Source: Glossina fuscipes (taxonomy: Eukaryota > Arthropoda > Insecta > Diptera > Glossinidae). From it: DNA of 64,000 nucleotides. Of the stretch, positions 53,441 to 64,000 are shown one piece after another; the stretch's first letter is position 1, and every line of letters begins with the position of its first letter. The translations under genes and the position numbers were made by a program. The stretch covers positions 1,745,155-1,809,154 of the forward strand of contig NW_023998517.1 in NCBI RefSeq assembly GCF_014805625.2, read 5' to 3'. The notes under the pieces are model-generated. The model was not told the DNA's origin. It saw only the letters and a list, made by a program, of their open reading frames with translations, and did no database searches.

Positions 53441-54869
53441 ATTTGCTCTGACGTGTAGAGTATACAATAATAATAATAAAACAAGGCGTAGAGGAAGAAG
53501 AATAAGCTTTAACTGGTACACGGTTAACACTCCGCAGACAGTACTGCGCTCTACGATAATAAATATTATAATAAAACGAAATTTTTAAAAGAGTATAAAA
53601 TTCGTGTAATTGGTAATATCTGCTGCGCCGGTTATAGCTATAGCTTTTAACGCTGCCAACTTGGGGCCGCTGCTTATACTATGCTACATATCTATACACA
53701 TATATGTATGCGCGTAATGATTGTATGCGAATACATACTTATACATGCAATATTTTTTTCTTAAACGTTCGTGTGATCCACATGCACACACATAAAATTT
53801 TATAAGACGCTGTTGTGGATGTTGCTGCTGCTATGTGGTGGTAGATAGCGACGGTTAACGTAGCCGAGGCGTTGGCCGTTTGTATATTCTCATGTGTTGG
53901 AACGTTTGTGGCTCCGCTTTTCCAATAATCTTGAGTTTTCTTATTGTTTTTGTTATTTCTTTTCAACTCGACTGAATGCATTCCTTCTCCCGGCTTTAAA
54001 ATATATTGAAACTTTTAAGGACGAAGGGCAGATTTCTTTGCTAATAGGTTTTTTTTTTTCTTTTTTTATTTTTTTTTTATTATTCATTTATTACTTATTT
54101 TTAATTAGATTAAATATGTTGCTGTTTTTTAATTTGTGTAAAAGTATTTGTTGTTGGTGTTTGCGTACTCTTGCCCTTTTTACCTTTTTTACAAAATACC
54201 GTCAACAACAACAACAACAACAACAAAACGCTTTGTTGACTTTCACACGTACGCGCAACAGCGTCAGCGTTTGTTTATACTGCTGGCAGAGGCAAACCGA
54301 TTTTTTTCGTTTAAACATTAGTTATCTCTTTTACTCGTACGATGGTCGGTTTTCGATGGAGAGTAATGGCGTTATTGCCTTTTAAATGAAGCTGTTGCTG
54401 TTGTTGCTGTTATTGTGTTAGTAGGCATGATGGCTGCTGCCTTCTGCATTAATTCTTCACACATAACTGAGTGATTTTTAGAGCTCTTTAACACTCAATT
54501 GAGTTGATTTATAACTCATTGAAAATTGAGAACTTCAACAAAACAACTTAAACTATAACAACAACAAAAACAACAATAGTAACAACAATAACAATAAATT
54601 GATATATTAAATAAGAATCTTGTTTGATTTTTGCGACTTCACAGCGAAGACAGGTACACGTACGTATGTACGTACGCATGCAACACCATTTGATCTATAT
54701 ACAATATAGAGACGGGAAATTGCTTATCGATTACTCGATAAAGTGTTGATAAAAGAAAAATTTTTTTTTTTTGGAATTTGTAATTAGATCATATTTTAAA
54801 ATTTTAAATATATTCATATTTTGAAAATGTATATAACGTCAATATTGATGTAAAAGGAAGGCTTTTTTT

Positions 54870-54870
54870 C

Positions 54871-54907
<37 letters not shown>

Positions 54908-55010
54908 CTCTCTCCCTCAATATTCTATTGTTTACACTCACTTATTTAATACCTCTATCTCCCTCTAGGTCGCTTTTCACATCGTTGCTCATCTTTGATT
55001 CGCTCTCTTT
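54870..55010. promoter_or_regulatory. GAGA-rich tract, candidate regulatory element
   Basis: A CT tract (54872-54902) and following CTCTC and CCCTC motifs supply many GAGAG cores on the minus strand. GCCAT motifs, the core of Pleiohomeotic sites, occur at about 54366 and 54426 on the minus strand. This combination is typical of Polycomb response elements, which punctuate the bithorax complex, but dinucleotide tracts elsewhere in the window weaken the case. Confidence 0.2.
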
Positions 55011-56329
55011 CTTTCATATTTTATAAACTACTTTGGCTCTCTCGAATTTTTATGGTTGTGTCAGACAAATCACTCATTGAAATTTTTCTCATTGTTGCCC
55101 GCTTTAATTTTGTTTGTATTGTTATTGTGGTAGTTTGATTTTTATTGAAATTACTGTTATGACATTTTTATGAAAATATTTAAAATTTATGATTGGACAC
55201 TCGTTCGTGTATGCTAAGCGAACTGGGAAAGAAGGAAAGCACACACACACACAATATTTTGAATGCCTTTTTTAACGGTTGTGTATGCAATATTTTCCGA
55301 ATTATTGCATTTTACCTCTCACTTATATACGCCGTTTCCCCCCATCAGCCATGCACGCACCTAACAATTCTCTCTACTCTTGTTCACCTAACGTTTATTA
55401 TTGTGTTATATAAATCATTTTTTTCGACTTTTCACTAATTGGGTAATTCATTAATTTACTTTAATCCTAATTAAATTAGAAAATCTAGCGGTTTCTTTGC
55501 ATGCAGATGTGTGTACGAAAGCACTCGCATCAACTCTTCTGACGTCAATATCACTAAGCGACCAATTATTGATTGGCATATTAAATTAAATGCAAGGACA
55601 TATATATATAAGTGTGTGTATTATCTCTTCAGTGTTCAAAAGAAACCCCGTTAGCATTAAAATAACCCTTTTTGCTCCATATAAGGTCGAATAACTTCGA
55701 AATTGTGCAAGATGCAAATGTCTTGAACGCTACAAAATTCAGTTAGTCAAGGCGGAGTTTCATCATTTACATTAGCGGTTGAGATATGAGACATGTTTTC
55801 GAAAACTTCTTTTGCAATTTGCAAGTAAATGTCGTATTTCATACCACCACCACCACAGCCAGCAGTGAAAGGATTCCTTCTCAGGGACGTGCCCTGCAAG
55901 GAAAAAGGGGTCACACGATTTTTCAGCAAATCATTCCATATCCATGGATAATTAATTGTAAGTTCTGTTCATTTGACCATGACGCTGACGGCCGTCGAAG
56001 GAAGAAGATTTTGAAAATTTTTTGCTTACTTACGTGGAGTTCTACTGCAAACATTCCCTCCTTTTTCAATTTCTCTCTTTAATGAACTGCTGCTATATGT
56101 ATTCATTACTTTTATTATACTTATTTTATTCGTACACCAAAAAACAATTACAATTTTATTTAATTAAATTAGAAAAAATTGAAATTTATGAAAATTGCAC
56201 AAGCTTGAAGCGATTCCATTTTCGACGCAATTTGATTTTGCCACATTTTGTTGATTCTTAACATTCACGTAAACCAAAAGAAAACGATAATGTATGAATG
56301 AGTGTCAATCATAGTTTTCAAAAGAAAAA

Positions 56330-56707
56330 AATCATCTAAAGCAGAAGATTTATTTTTAGGCGTTTGGCTGCACTGAAAGTGGCGGTATCAAAACGTCCGA
56401 GTTTACGAATAATTGTGCAACTGGCCAAATGCATCCGAGCCAACTGCGTGCGTAGCTGGCGTTAAATAATTCGTACTGCCAATGGGTGAAGTCATCACTG
56501 TGGAAACTTCACGTTTCAGCTTCGAAGACGTGTTGTTAAAACGAAATGTACGTCCAACCTTATGTCAAACTTATGTCACTAACATCATCCAATTCCCGCA
56601 TCTTCTGTACTTTACAATATTTGTTTAATTAAGGTGTGCACACAATGGTTACACGTTCACGTAGTTGTTCCTGCGCTAATTTTGATAACTCCGAAAGCTC
56701 CGAAAAA
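56330..56707 (-). pseudogene. second, inverted copy of the same tail (left arm)
   Basis: The minus strand gives LAQEQLRERVTIVCTP, a stop, then NKYCKVQKMRELDDVS. After a deletion and frame change it gives KVGRTFRFNNTSSKLKREV, then MTSPIGSTNYLTPATHA. Differences from the right arm lie at scattered positions, and each copy has its own breaks, so both decayed after duplication. Confidence 0.5.
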
Positions 56708-56712
56708 GCTCA

Positions 56713-57120
56713 TTTTTCGGAGATTGCGGACTTATCGTCTTCAGCACAAGAACAACTACGTGAACGCGTAACCATTGTGTGCACACCTGAATTAGACAAA
56801 TATTGTAAAGTACAGAAGATGTGGGAATTGGATGATGTTAGTGTTTGAGTATCTTGTTGAAAGCATCTAAATTGGACGCAAGCAGGCGTTTAAAGGTTGG
56901 ACGTACATTTCGTTTTAACAAAACGTCTGCGAAATCGAAACATGAAGTTTCCATAATGATGACGTCACCCTTTGGCAGTAGGAACTACTTAAAGCCAGCT
57001 TCGCATTTGGCTCAAATGCAATTGGCCAGCTGCACAAAAATTCCTGAATTCGGAGATTTTGATGCCGCCAATTTCTGTACAACCGACGCGTAAAAATAAA
57101 TTTTTTTGTATGTCAATGAA
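56713..57120 (+). pseudogene. broken copy of a Pebble/ECT2-like C-terminal tail (right arm)
   Basis: The plus strand reads QEQLRERVTIVCTPELDKY, then CKVQKMWELDDVS, then after a frame change LLKASKLDASRRLKVGRTF, RFNKTSAKSKHEVSIMMTSP and HLAQMQLASCTKIPEF. A third frame gives SVQPTRKNKFFCMSMKELQ. The order and the basic RxFxFNKTxxKxKxxV block recall the region after the PH domain of the RhoGEF ECT2/Pebble, needed for cytokinesis. Two frame changes break it. The family assignment is from memory of the human protein and is tentative; decay is certain. Confidence 0.5.
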
Positions 57121-57475
57121 AGAATTGCAAACAAGACATATTTTGCGTTGCCAGTCCACACAATCATCAGAGATGATAAGCTATGTCCACATTCAGTCAA
57201 TGGACGAGATCTCTCAATCGTGGTCACTAAAGGGGGATACGCTGAAGCTAGAACCATTGGATGAAAATAAACGCGTGCTTGTATGTGCACGTATTCTCTT
57301 CATGCTTTAGGAGAAAGCCGAATAAAAAGAAAACGCTACAAACTTATGAAACAATGTGTGTGTGTTATGGTTTGTTATCAGAGGAAAAATTAAATAAAAT
57401 TAATCATCTTCAGAAGGTGCGCACAATTAAATTCATTGAACACACAACACATTGAAATTTCAATGAAAGGTAAGG
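57121..57475 (+). pseudogene. adjacent fragment resembling an ECT2/Pebble PH region
   Basis: The plus strand reads LKGDTLKLEPLDENKRVLVC and ARILFM. After a frame change it reads RRKPNKKKTLQTYE, then KLNKINHLQKVRTIKFIEHT. This parallels the ECT2 PH-domain order of a VETISLGEHP-like strand, an LFLFND-like strand, an ARKRHKVIGTF-like block and a KHIHLMPLSQIKKVLDI-like block. It would precede the tail in the intact protein but here follows it, so the locus is rearranged. It ends at AAAG then GTAAGG (57468), possibly a fossil splice donor, which would argue for a DNA-level copy. Confidence 0.4.
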
Positions 57476-59404
57476 AAAAAAAAATAAATTTTTTTCTAAA
57501 AAAATAAAAATGTTTAATAAAATAGGCTGTAAATACAGCTGACACCCAAATTGAGAATGTATTCGCCGCTGTTGTTGTTGTTCAAGATTTCTTGACCCGA
57601 CTGGATTTTGTTGAGAGAGTTTTTAAAACAACATTAATTGCTCGTAAATAACAAATTAAACGCTTTGCCACACTTTAGTTTATAACATCAAGCGCCAGAG
57701 GATGCTTAACACCTTTACGCTACTTTACACTTTGCCTTGCTGCGCATATGCATGTGACGACTTGGATGGAACATGTGTCTCTTTCTTTGCATATAGTATT
57801 TATATGAACGGGGTTGTACATCACATCTTCTGCCTCGTCGGCGATGCTTTATTTCTTAATAACTGAAAGAGAAGCAAAAAAAAAAAAAAAAATACAAATC
57901 ACACAATCAAAATTGAACAAATAAATAAAGACAAAACACTAAACAGAAACAAACAAATCATAAAACAGCTTCACACATTCATAAATATTTTTACAACTTT
58001 ATTTTAATTTTTTATTCTTCGCTCTCCTGGTTAGATTTCAAATTGACATGAAATTGTTTAGTGTGTTAAGTAAAAAATAACGATGCAATAAATATCTGGG
58101 AAAATAATAAATAATGTCATTAACGTGTGAGACTTAATGGTGATACAATCGAACAATTGTGGCTTAAAAGAGTTTAGTTTAGTTGTTCTAAGAAATTATG
58201 GAAACAAGCTCGCTAGCATCATACACCATCAGCAGTCATTTCGAAGTCAGTATAGAACCTACCTGCACACCAAAAATGAATGAATGCCTGACATTCAATA
58301 TGAACGGTGGCACCATCTACTCTCTTCGAGGATAACCAATAATAACACAGCAATCTACTGGATTTAAGCCAGTAAGCTAAGCTAGGCAGAGAGCGTCCGT
58401 TAAACAGACGGAAATTATAAATAGTTCGAGTTCGGGATGGCCAGGCTCTCCCTTATAACAAACTGAGGCCTCACGATGTCATTGCCTTCGTACAACGGAT
58501 ATTTTCAATCATTCCCAATAAAACAAGGCGTCTTTTTTGTAGGCATAACGTTAAACTGACTTTCCATCCAAGGAGACAGATTGTATATTGATCACAAACA
58601 GACTTGGAGGAAGTGTGGCTGGCAAAATGAAGAGGAGGCTAGAACGACTTGCTTACACAAACACATTTTCCTGCCCAGAATGGTATGCTTAGTAAGCACG
58701 CATTTTTCTTCAATGACGAACGGAAACCAAACAGAAAAGTACATATCTTTCAGCCGATTTAGACATGTCCCATCCTGTGCGTCTCGCCCTTATTATGTAT
58801 GTAATTTAGTTGTAGTTTAATTATGTGCAATTAAACTAAAAGCGAAAGGAGCTTTATTCTTCTTCTTGTTTGTTGTCTGTTTTCGATTAAAGAGGATTAC
58901 TGCCTATCATCTGATAGACAGATATATATATGTGTAATATCAACAGAGGCGATAGATATTGAATGCAGTTCGATTTTCGATTTTATCCTTTTTCAACAAT
59001 ACACAATTTGCCTGTGTTTATAAATAAACGTGTTGTTGTTGTTGGGCTAGTAGCGCTTTTCTTCCTGCTTATCTTCTTTCAAATGAACTCATTCTAAAAT
59101 CACTCAAACATATTTAAATGCTCTTCTCATTCTCTCTCTCTTTCTCTCCCTCTCTTCCTATTGTTATCCATTGCAGTATTGCCAAGTTTTTATGCTTGTA
59201 ATGCTCTTTGTGTGGGAATGTTTGGATTTTATGATATATTTTATGACTTTTGTGCGGTTTTTGATTTGTACTAAACTAAAAAAATCTTCGCCTGTCGATA
59301 TTAAGTGGTACTGGTTTCCATATTAATTAAAACAACACATGGCCTGCAAGTTTATTATCCACTTCTCAATATACATTTTAAGTGATTTAAAGTATCAGTA
59401 TATT

Positions 59405-59441
<37 letters not shown>

Positions 59442-59932
59442 TATGCTGAGTAAAATATTATGACGTCATAACTCTTGTTGCTGCGCCTTTGTTAAACTAC
59501 TACTGGCGTTGAAAAGGTCTATTAACTTTAATTTGCAATTAAAATAAATACATAAGCACACAAACATTTTTATGCTTATATATATATATATATATATAAC
59601 CGTAATAGTGTATAACGCGTATCTTCATGGGCAATTACACTAAAATGTTACTCTATTCAGATGTAAAAGAAACATTTAATCCGAAAATGTGTTATTACTA
59701 CGTTTCCCTACTAAGGTTAATTTTTTTATCTTGGCCTATGTTGCTGTAGAAGTAGCGGAACGTTATTGTTGTTGTTGCTTTTTTTTTCTTTGTTGTTTTT
59801 ATTGTTGTAATAAAAAAATCATTATATGTGTTTGTCTCTCATAAAAGTACAAATAAAAGCAGATAATTAAAATTAAAAAGCAGTTTTTATAACAATTTAA
59901 TTGTTTTTATGGACGCAACCGTTTTGTAAATC

Positions 59933-59982
<50 letters not shown>

Positions 59983-62900
59983 TGTATATAATTATATATA
60001 CATATAGAAAAAGAAAGATAAATCACTCTACAGAATTTATGCTGCAAATGTATAACAAACGAAATTTCAGATTTTTATCTCAAGTTGTTCATAAGAATTC
60101 CAAAAATACAGCAAAGGTCGTAACAGATTGGTTAAGAAATTTCGATCAATTCAACAAACGACGTGTTGCATAAAAATTTATGTTTTGTCCTTTGACCTAT
60201 TTAGTCTAACAGAGATTTGCGATGCGGAGTGAAGTTCAAAATAAAACCTAAAAAAAATTTCATTTTAATCAGAGAGGACCACATATGAGCAAAAATTCCT
60301 AGTGCGACCTCGTCATCTCTGAGCGTTGCCAGGTAAAATTCTTCAACGTACACTCACTTTAATGCTTGCTTTTGTGCAACAGAGTAATATGTTACGTTAA
60401 TATAGTCAAAAGGACAGACAGCCGGAAGCTGTAAAGCTGATAACAGCAAATCTCATTGTCAAGCTTACTAGTTTCGCACTAATACGGCTGAGCACTTCTC
60501 ATCCAACCCACATTCTACACACGGTTGCACTCAAAAAATAAAGACTAACGATCGGACCCTTCTTACCGTATGGGCCGACTGTTAGGATTTGAGATATTAT
60601 GCATCCTGGCCTGCCCTACTTATGTTTTCCTTCGGCCTGTAATTTTGTGTTATTTTCTATATTCTCGCAAAAGGGGAAAGGCATTCAAAAAGACTGAAAG
60701 CTTCACATTCACTATGGTTGGGGATCAGAAATCACTGCAGAACTTTATTATCCGCTAAGTCAAAAATGTGGTAATATGTGTAGAAATGGCTTCTCTCCTG
60801 CATTTCACTTTCTTCTCGATTTTCCTTTTTCAAGATGAATTCGTCTACACCTCTAGGACGGCGGCAGAAACATTATCAAACTACTGCTGCGGCGTGACAC
60901 GATCGATGACGAGTTCTTTGTCTCGCGTTTCTTTTAATGAGGAAAAAATCCCATTTACGGAATTAAAGCGCGATTCAATATTTTATAGATATGTTGACTT
61001 ATCCTCATATGTGCGCTGTTTTAATATTTAGAATAATCTTGTGCAAAATTGCATTTCTTGTTGTAATGGAAAATTTTACGCAAAAAAAAAAACCACAAAC
61101 AAAACCATTTGGATTAAAAAAAAGTATAACAGAATGGCCAAGTTTTGGCCATCAATGACCTCTCCAACGTCTTTTTGGCGGTGCGTATTTCTTTCCCTGG
61201 TGCCGCAAAAATAAAATTCGATAAAAAACATTATGCATATTATGCATGTATATGTGTATATAAAATATATAAAAAATTAAATCGTAAAATTTTTACGATC
61301 GTTTAATGGACTTTTGCAGTGTAGGACTGCCTAAGCAGCACATGGATTGGACGTAAGAAGAGACGCGAAATAAAGAAAATACTTTTCTAACTTAAGTTTT
61401 CATATCTGTTTCGGTTTGGCGTTGTCGGCACGATCGCTCGCATATGCCTATAATTATAGCTACTCTACGCAACACTATGGCTACGACAACATAAGTTTAG
61501 ATTCATTAAATCCATATTATTTTTTATTGTTGTTGTTGTTGTTGTAGCATTATAATTTGTGTAAACTAATTTGATTTTAGAAAAATAATTTGTTGTTGTG
61601 GTTGCTCTCCGTTTCATTTAGCATCGAGAAACCAAGTTACAATGCAACTTTTAGACACCCGCTGACTTACAGCGTACAGCAAATGATTGTAAAGAAAATG
61701 AGGAAATTAGTTTAGAGAATTCTAACAAGACCAGGTATTTTTGCAGAGCAGCGACATCTGTACCTTTGCTAAGCAAATAGAAATCGTTAAGGCAGACTTT
61801 TTACAGAACAGTTACTTGTCGATAATGTTGAAACTTTATTTCATCCCCTTACGAACATTGCTTTAACAGCAAAAATAATTTGCGCATGACTTTTGAGTCC
61901 TTATATGAAATAATTTGAAATATCTTCGAATGCTTATATTTGTTTTAAACAAAAGAAAAAAGAAAAGAAAAATTTGTCTTCTTCAATTTTTAAATATTAA
62001 TCAATGCTATTTTCAACTTGTAGAAAAGCAAAGGGATTTCGAAAGTTTACACAATTAACGTAAACACCTTTAACATGATAAGAGAAAAATCTCACTATGC
62101 TCGAGAATCCACTCAGTCCCTGTAGTGTAGTCGTATGAATTCTTTAACGAATTTGCATAAACGTTGTGATGCCAGCGCTTCAACGGCTTGGTTACCACTT
62201 CATTGTGGTCTCTTCTTTGCAAGGATGTTATTGCTTGCAACGGGACAGATCTACTCAAAATTTGTTTGCAAGATGTGTTTCTCTGTTATACGGATGGCGC
62301 TCGCTGCAAAGATTAGTGAAAGACTCTGTAAGTCGCGTAAATTATTAGAGTAAAAACGATTCAGTTTATATTTAGGTGTAGGAGCTTTTCTAAACCGTTT
62401 CGACATAATTTTTCTACAGTTTTGGACTATGTGGTTAAAAATTTTGGAACGGAACTACTTTGGACATAAATCATTTGATGGGGAAACGGATGCACTGCAT
62501 ATACATATATATATTAGTTTTCAGCTTAAACTAAATAATTTCAAACACCGTAATTTTAAAAGACTTGCCCTAATAGCATCAAAGAAACTGTAAAGGAAGA
62601 CCACTTTGCTTGCTCTATGTCCTTGATTCCCTTTTCCTTTTAATTAATCTACTGCTTTTTATAAAAATTATTATTATTTTTATTTACCTTAGAGGTGAGT
62701 GACCGACAGCCGAAGCGGTCATTAATTTCTGATGCAACGTTTACTTCCTAAGGGCTAAGTACAAATAAAGAAAGCAAATTTAGATGAAGTCATACAAAAC
62801 TGAATTGTCCCCATAGCCACATACACATAAAATGATGTCAGTCAAAATATCTTAAAAAGAAAATATTAAAAACAAATGAACACTATTCCCTACACCACTT

Positions 62901-64000
62901 TGCTTGATATAGCTACTCATGTGACGTCTTTTAAAAATAAGGTTTTCTATGGGGAGTGGCATTGGTCCTTGCACTAAAACCTATCGGTTTACCAAATTAC
63001 GTTAAAATATTTCCAAAGTAGTAAACTATGGACAAGACAGCAATGCACACAGGCAGATATACAGACAGACAGGCACACCGTCAGACAGACAAAGATGCCA
63101 ACTGCGAGGCAGACAGACTAACATCGATGCTAAAAGTGATTTTCAAATTCTTCCGGGTACTGCATATATCGGAACAACATACCCTTGTACCACCCGAGGC
63201 GTAGAGTATAATTTATGTTAAAATAAAAGCAAAGTCAACCGATATTAGCGACAAATATAACTGCTTTTAATCCCCCATTTTGAATGAAGAATCTTACTAA
63301 CCAAATACAAGGATAGATAATTAAATGGGCACAGAATGCTTCCTGAGAGCATGTATTTTTGTTAATTTATCGCCCGCTATATAAGGAAATAGTTCACTAT
63401 TCCTTCCAATGCAATAAGCAGTTGCAACGTTGCTCTTTTCTACTTGACTTTTTGACTTGACTTTACTATGAAACGCTTAGTAAAATAAGAGCGAAAAGAA
63501 CTCCTTACACAACTGTAGTTACTTTAAAGCAGCATTCCATTCCGCACGGAAACCAGCTGAGGAAGACCGCAGCGTTTAAATTCATTACAACTTAATTTCA
63601 AATCAAGAAATTGTTCATATCATAGGTAGTTGAGGAAAAAACCAATTGAGAAGTTGCTTCAACACTCGTACTTCTGTACACCGAGGCATTCAGATGCATA
63701 CATATATATGTTGTATATCGATTCGATTGCTTCTTGCTGCATTTATTTCGTTTAGCAGAGTTTCTGAATGTATCCATCCCGACTGCTTTACGAATGCCAA
63801 TCATTAAATATATGGATTTCACAGAAGAATGAAAATAATGCATAATTCAGAGACGAAAAATAAAAATGCGAATAAAAACAAGCGCGCACAACACACAAGC
63901 TATGGGACTAATGAATATGATAACGCGTTTTTAACATGCTTTTGAGTAGACATTTGTTTAAATGGCGAAAATCCTATATACACGACACAATGGCCAAAGC
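57476..64000. other. upstream intergenic DNA, no gene seen
   Basis: AT-rich DNA with TA tracts (59408-59436, 59578-59598, 59939-59972) and a GTT repeat near 61530-61546. A repeat-like block at 63040-63220 has CAGACAGACAGGCACAC and a terminal CCACCCGAGGCGTAGAGTAT. In Drosophila, DNA upstream of abd-A carries iab-3 and iab-4 control regions, so some of this may be regulatory. Nothing can be delimited. Confidence 0.4.
59939..59972. repeat. TA microsatellite
   Basis: About 17 TA units; a similar tract is at 59408-59436. Confidence 0.9.

Larger units (their letters stand above)
52703..56329. other. upstream intergenic DNA, candidate leader or promoter region
   Basis: The stretch is rich in CAA/TTG and GCT repeats (for example 54203-54227) and in TA tracts (53372-53440), typical of long fly Hox leaders and promoter surroundings. 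A CT-rich block at 54870-54917 provides clustered GAGAG sites. No exon can be defined. Confidence 0.35.
56330..57120. repeat. large near-palindromic inverted repeat (hairpin RNA-like)
   Basis: The left arm (about 56330-56707) and right arm (about 56713-57120) are reverse complements around a loop of five bases (56708-56712), closed by CTCCGAAAAA and TTTTTCGGAG. Identity by eye is about 94% for the part 56576-56675 against 56740-56849, about 85% further out and about 75% near the outer ends; roughly 73% next to the loop. The right arm has a 33-base stretch missing from the left. The arms are derived from coding sequence. A transcript through it would fold into a stem of over 300 bp. Confidence 0.9.

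Noticed and set aside
47569..64000. mir-iab-4/iab-8 hairpin
   Set aside because: I looked for the conserved mature sequence on both strands and did not find it; it probably lies further upstream, beyond the window.

Overview
This window is eukaryotic, AT-rich, intron-rich DNA from a higher fly (brachyceran dipteran). It carries one confident protein-coding gene, the posterior Hox gene abdominal-A (abd-A), on the minus strand. The identification rests on a complete Antp-class homeodomain with the abd-A-specific C-terminal extension, a YPWM hexapeptide, a TDWM motif, and N- and C-terminal blocks that match fly Abd-A. The protein assembles from five coding exons with consistent phases and consensus splice sites into 578 residues, starting at 47568 and stopping at 6686. 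An internal Met at residue 263 would give a 316-residue short form. A 400-base run of N (52267-52666) shows this is a draft scaffold.

Layout, left to right. 1-2690: non-genic DNA holding a dispersed repeat and the decayed reverse transcriptase of a jockey-type LINE. 2690-6685: very AT-rich DNA downstream of the stop, probably the abd-A 3' UTR; it holds six forward copies of a 7-mer matching the miR-iab-8-5p seed and a 54-bp inverted repeat. 6686-7337: the last two coding exons (C-terminus and homeodomain). 7338-37522: a 30.2-kb intron containing a LINE endonuclease fragment, two or three tRNA-derived SINE copies and several dispersed repeats. 37523-37570: a 48-bp exon encoding the linker with TDWM. 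37571-45847: an 8.3-kb intron with a mariner transposase fragment and a SINE. 45848-47568: the YPWM exon and the long N-terminal exon. 47569-64000: 5' flank, expected to hold the leader, promoter and part of the iab regulatory region, with GAGA-rich tracts and microsatellites.

The most unusual element lies about 9 kb upstream of the abd-A start. At roughly 56330-57120 there is a large inverted repeat whose arms are about 350-390 bp, separated by a loop of only about 5 bases. The arms derive from a coding sequence that I tentatively relate to the C-terminal tail of the RhoGEF Pebble/ECT2; a further 350 bp beside it resembles the PH region of the same protein. This architecture is that of the long hairpin RNA loci that yield endogenous siRNAs in flies. 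Pairing is best (about 94%) in the inner-middle part of the arms. Transcription and processing are untested.

Other points of interest are the old transposon debris inside a Hox transcription unit (Hox complexes are normally depleted of it), the frame-neutral 48-bp exon, and several inverted repeats that could form stems. No other gene, RNA gene or CRISPR array could be supported.
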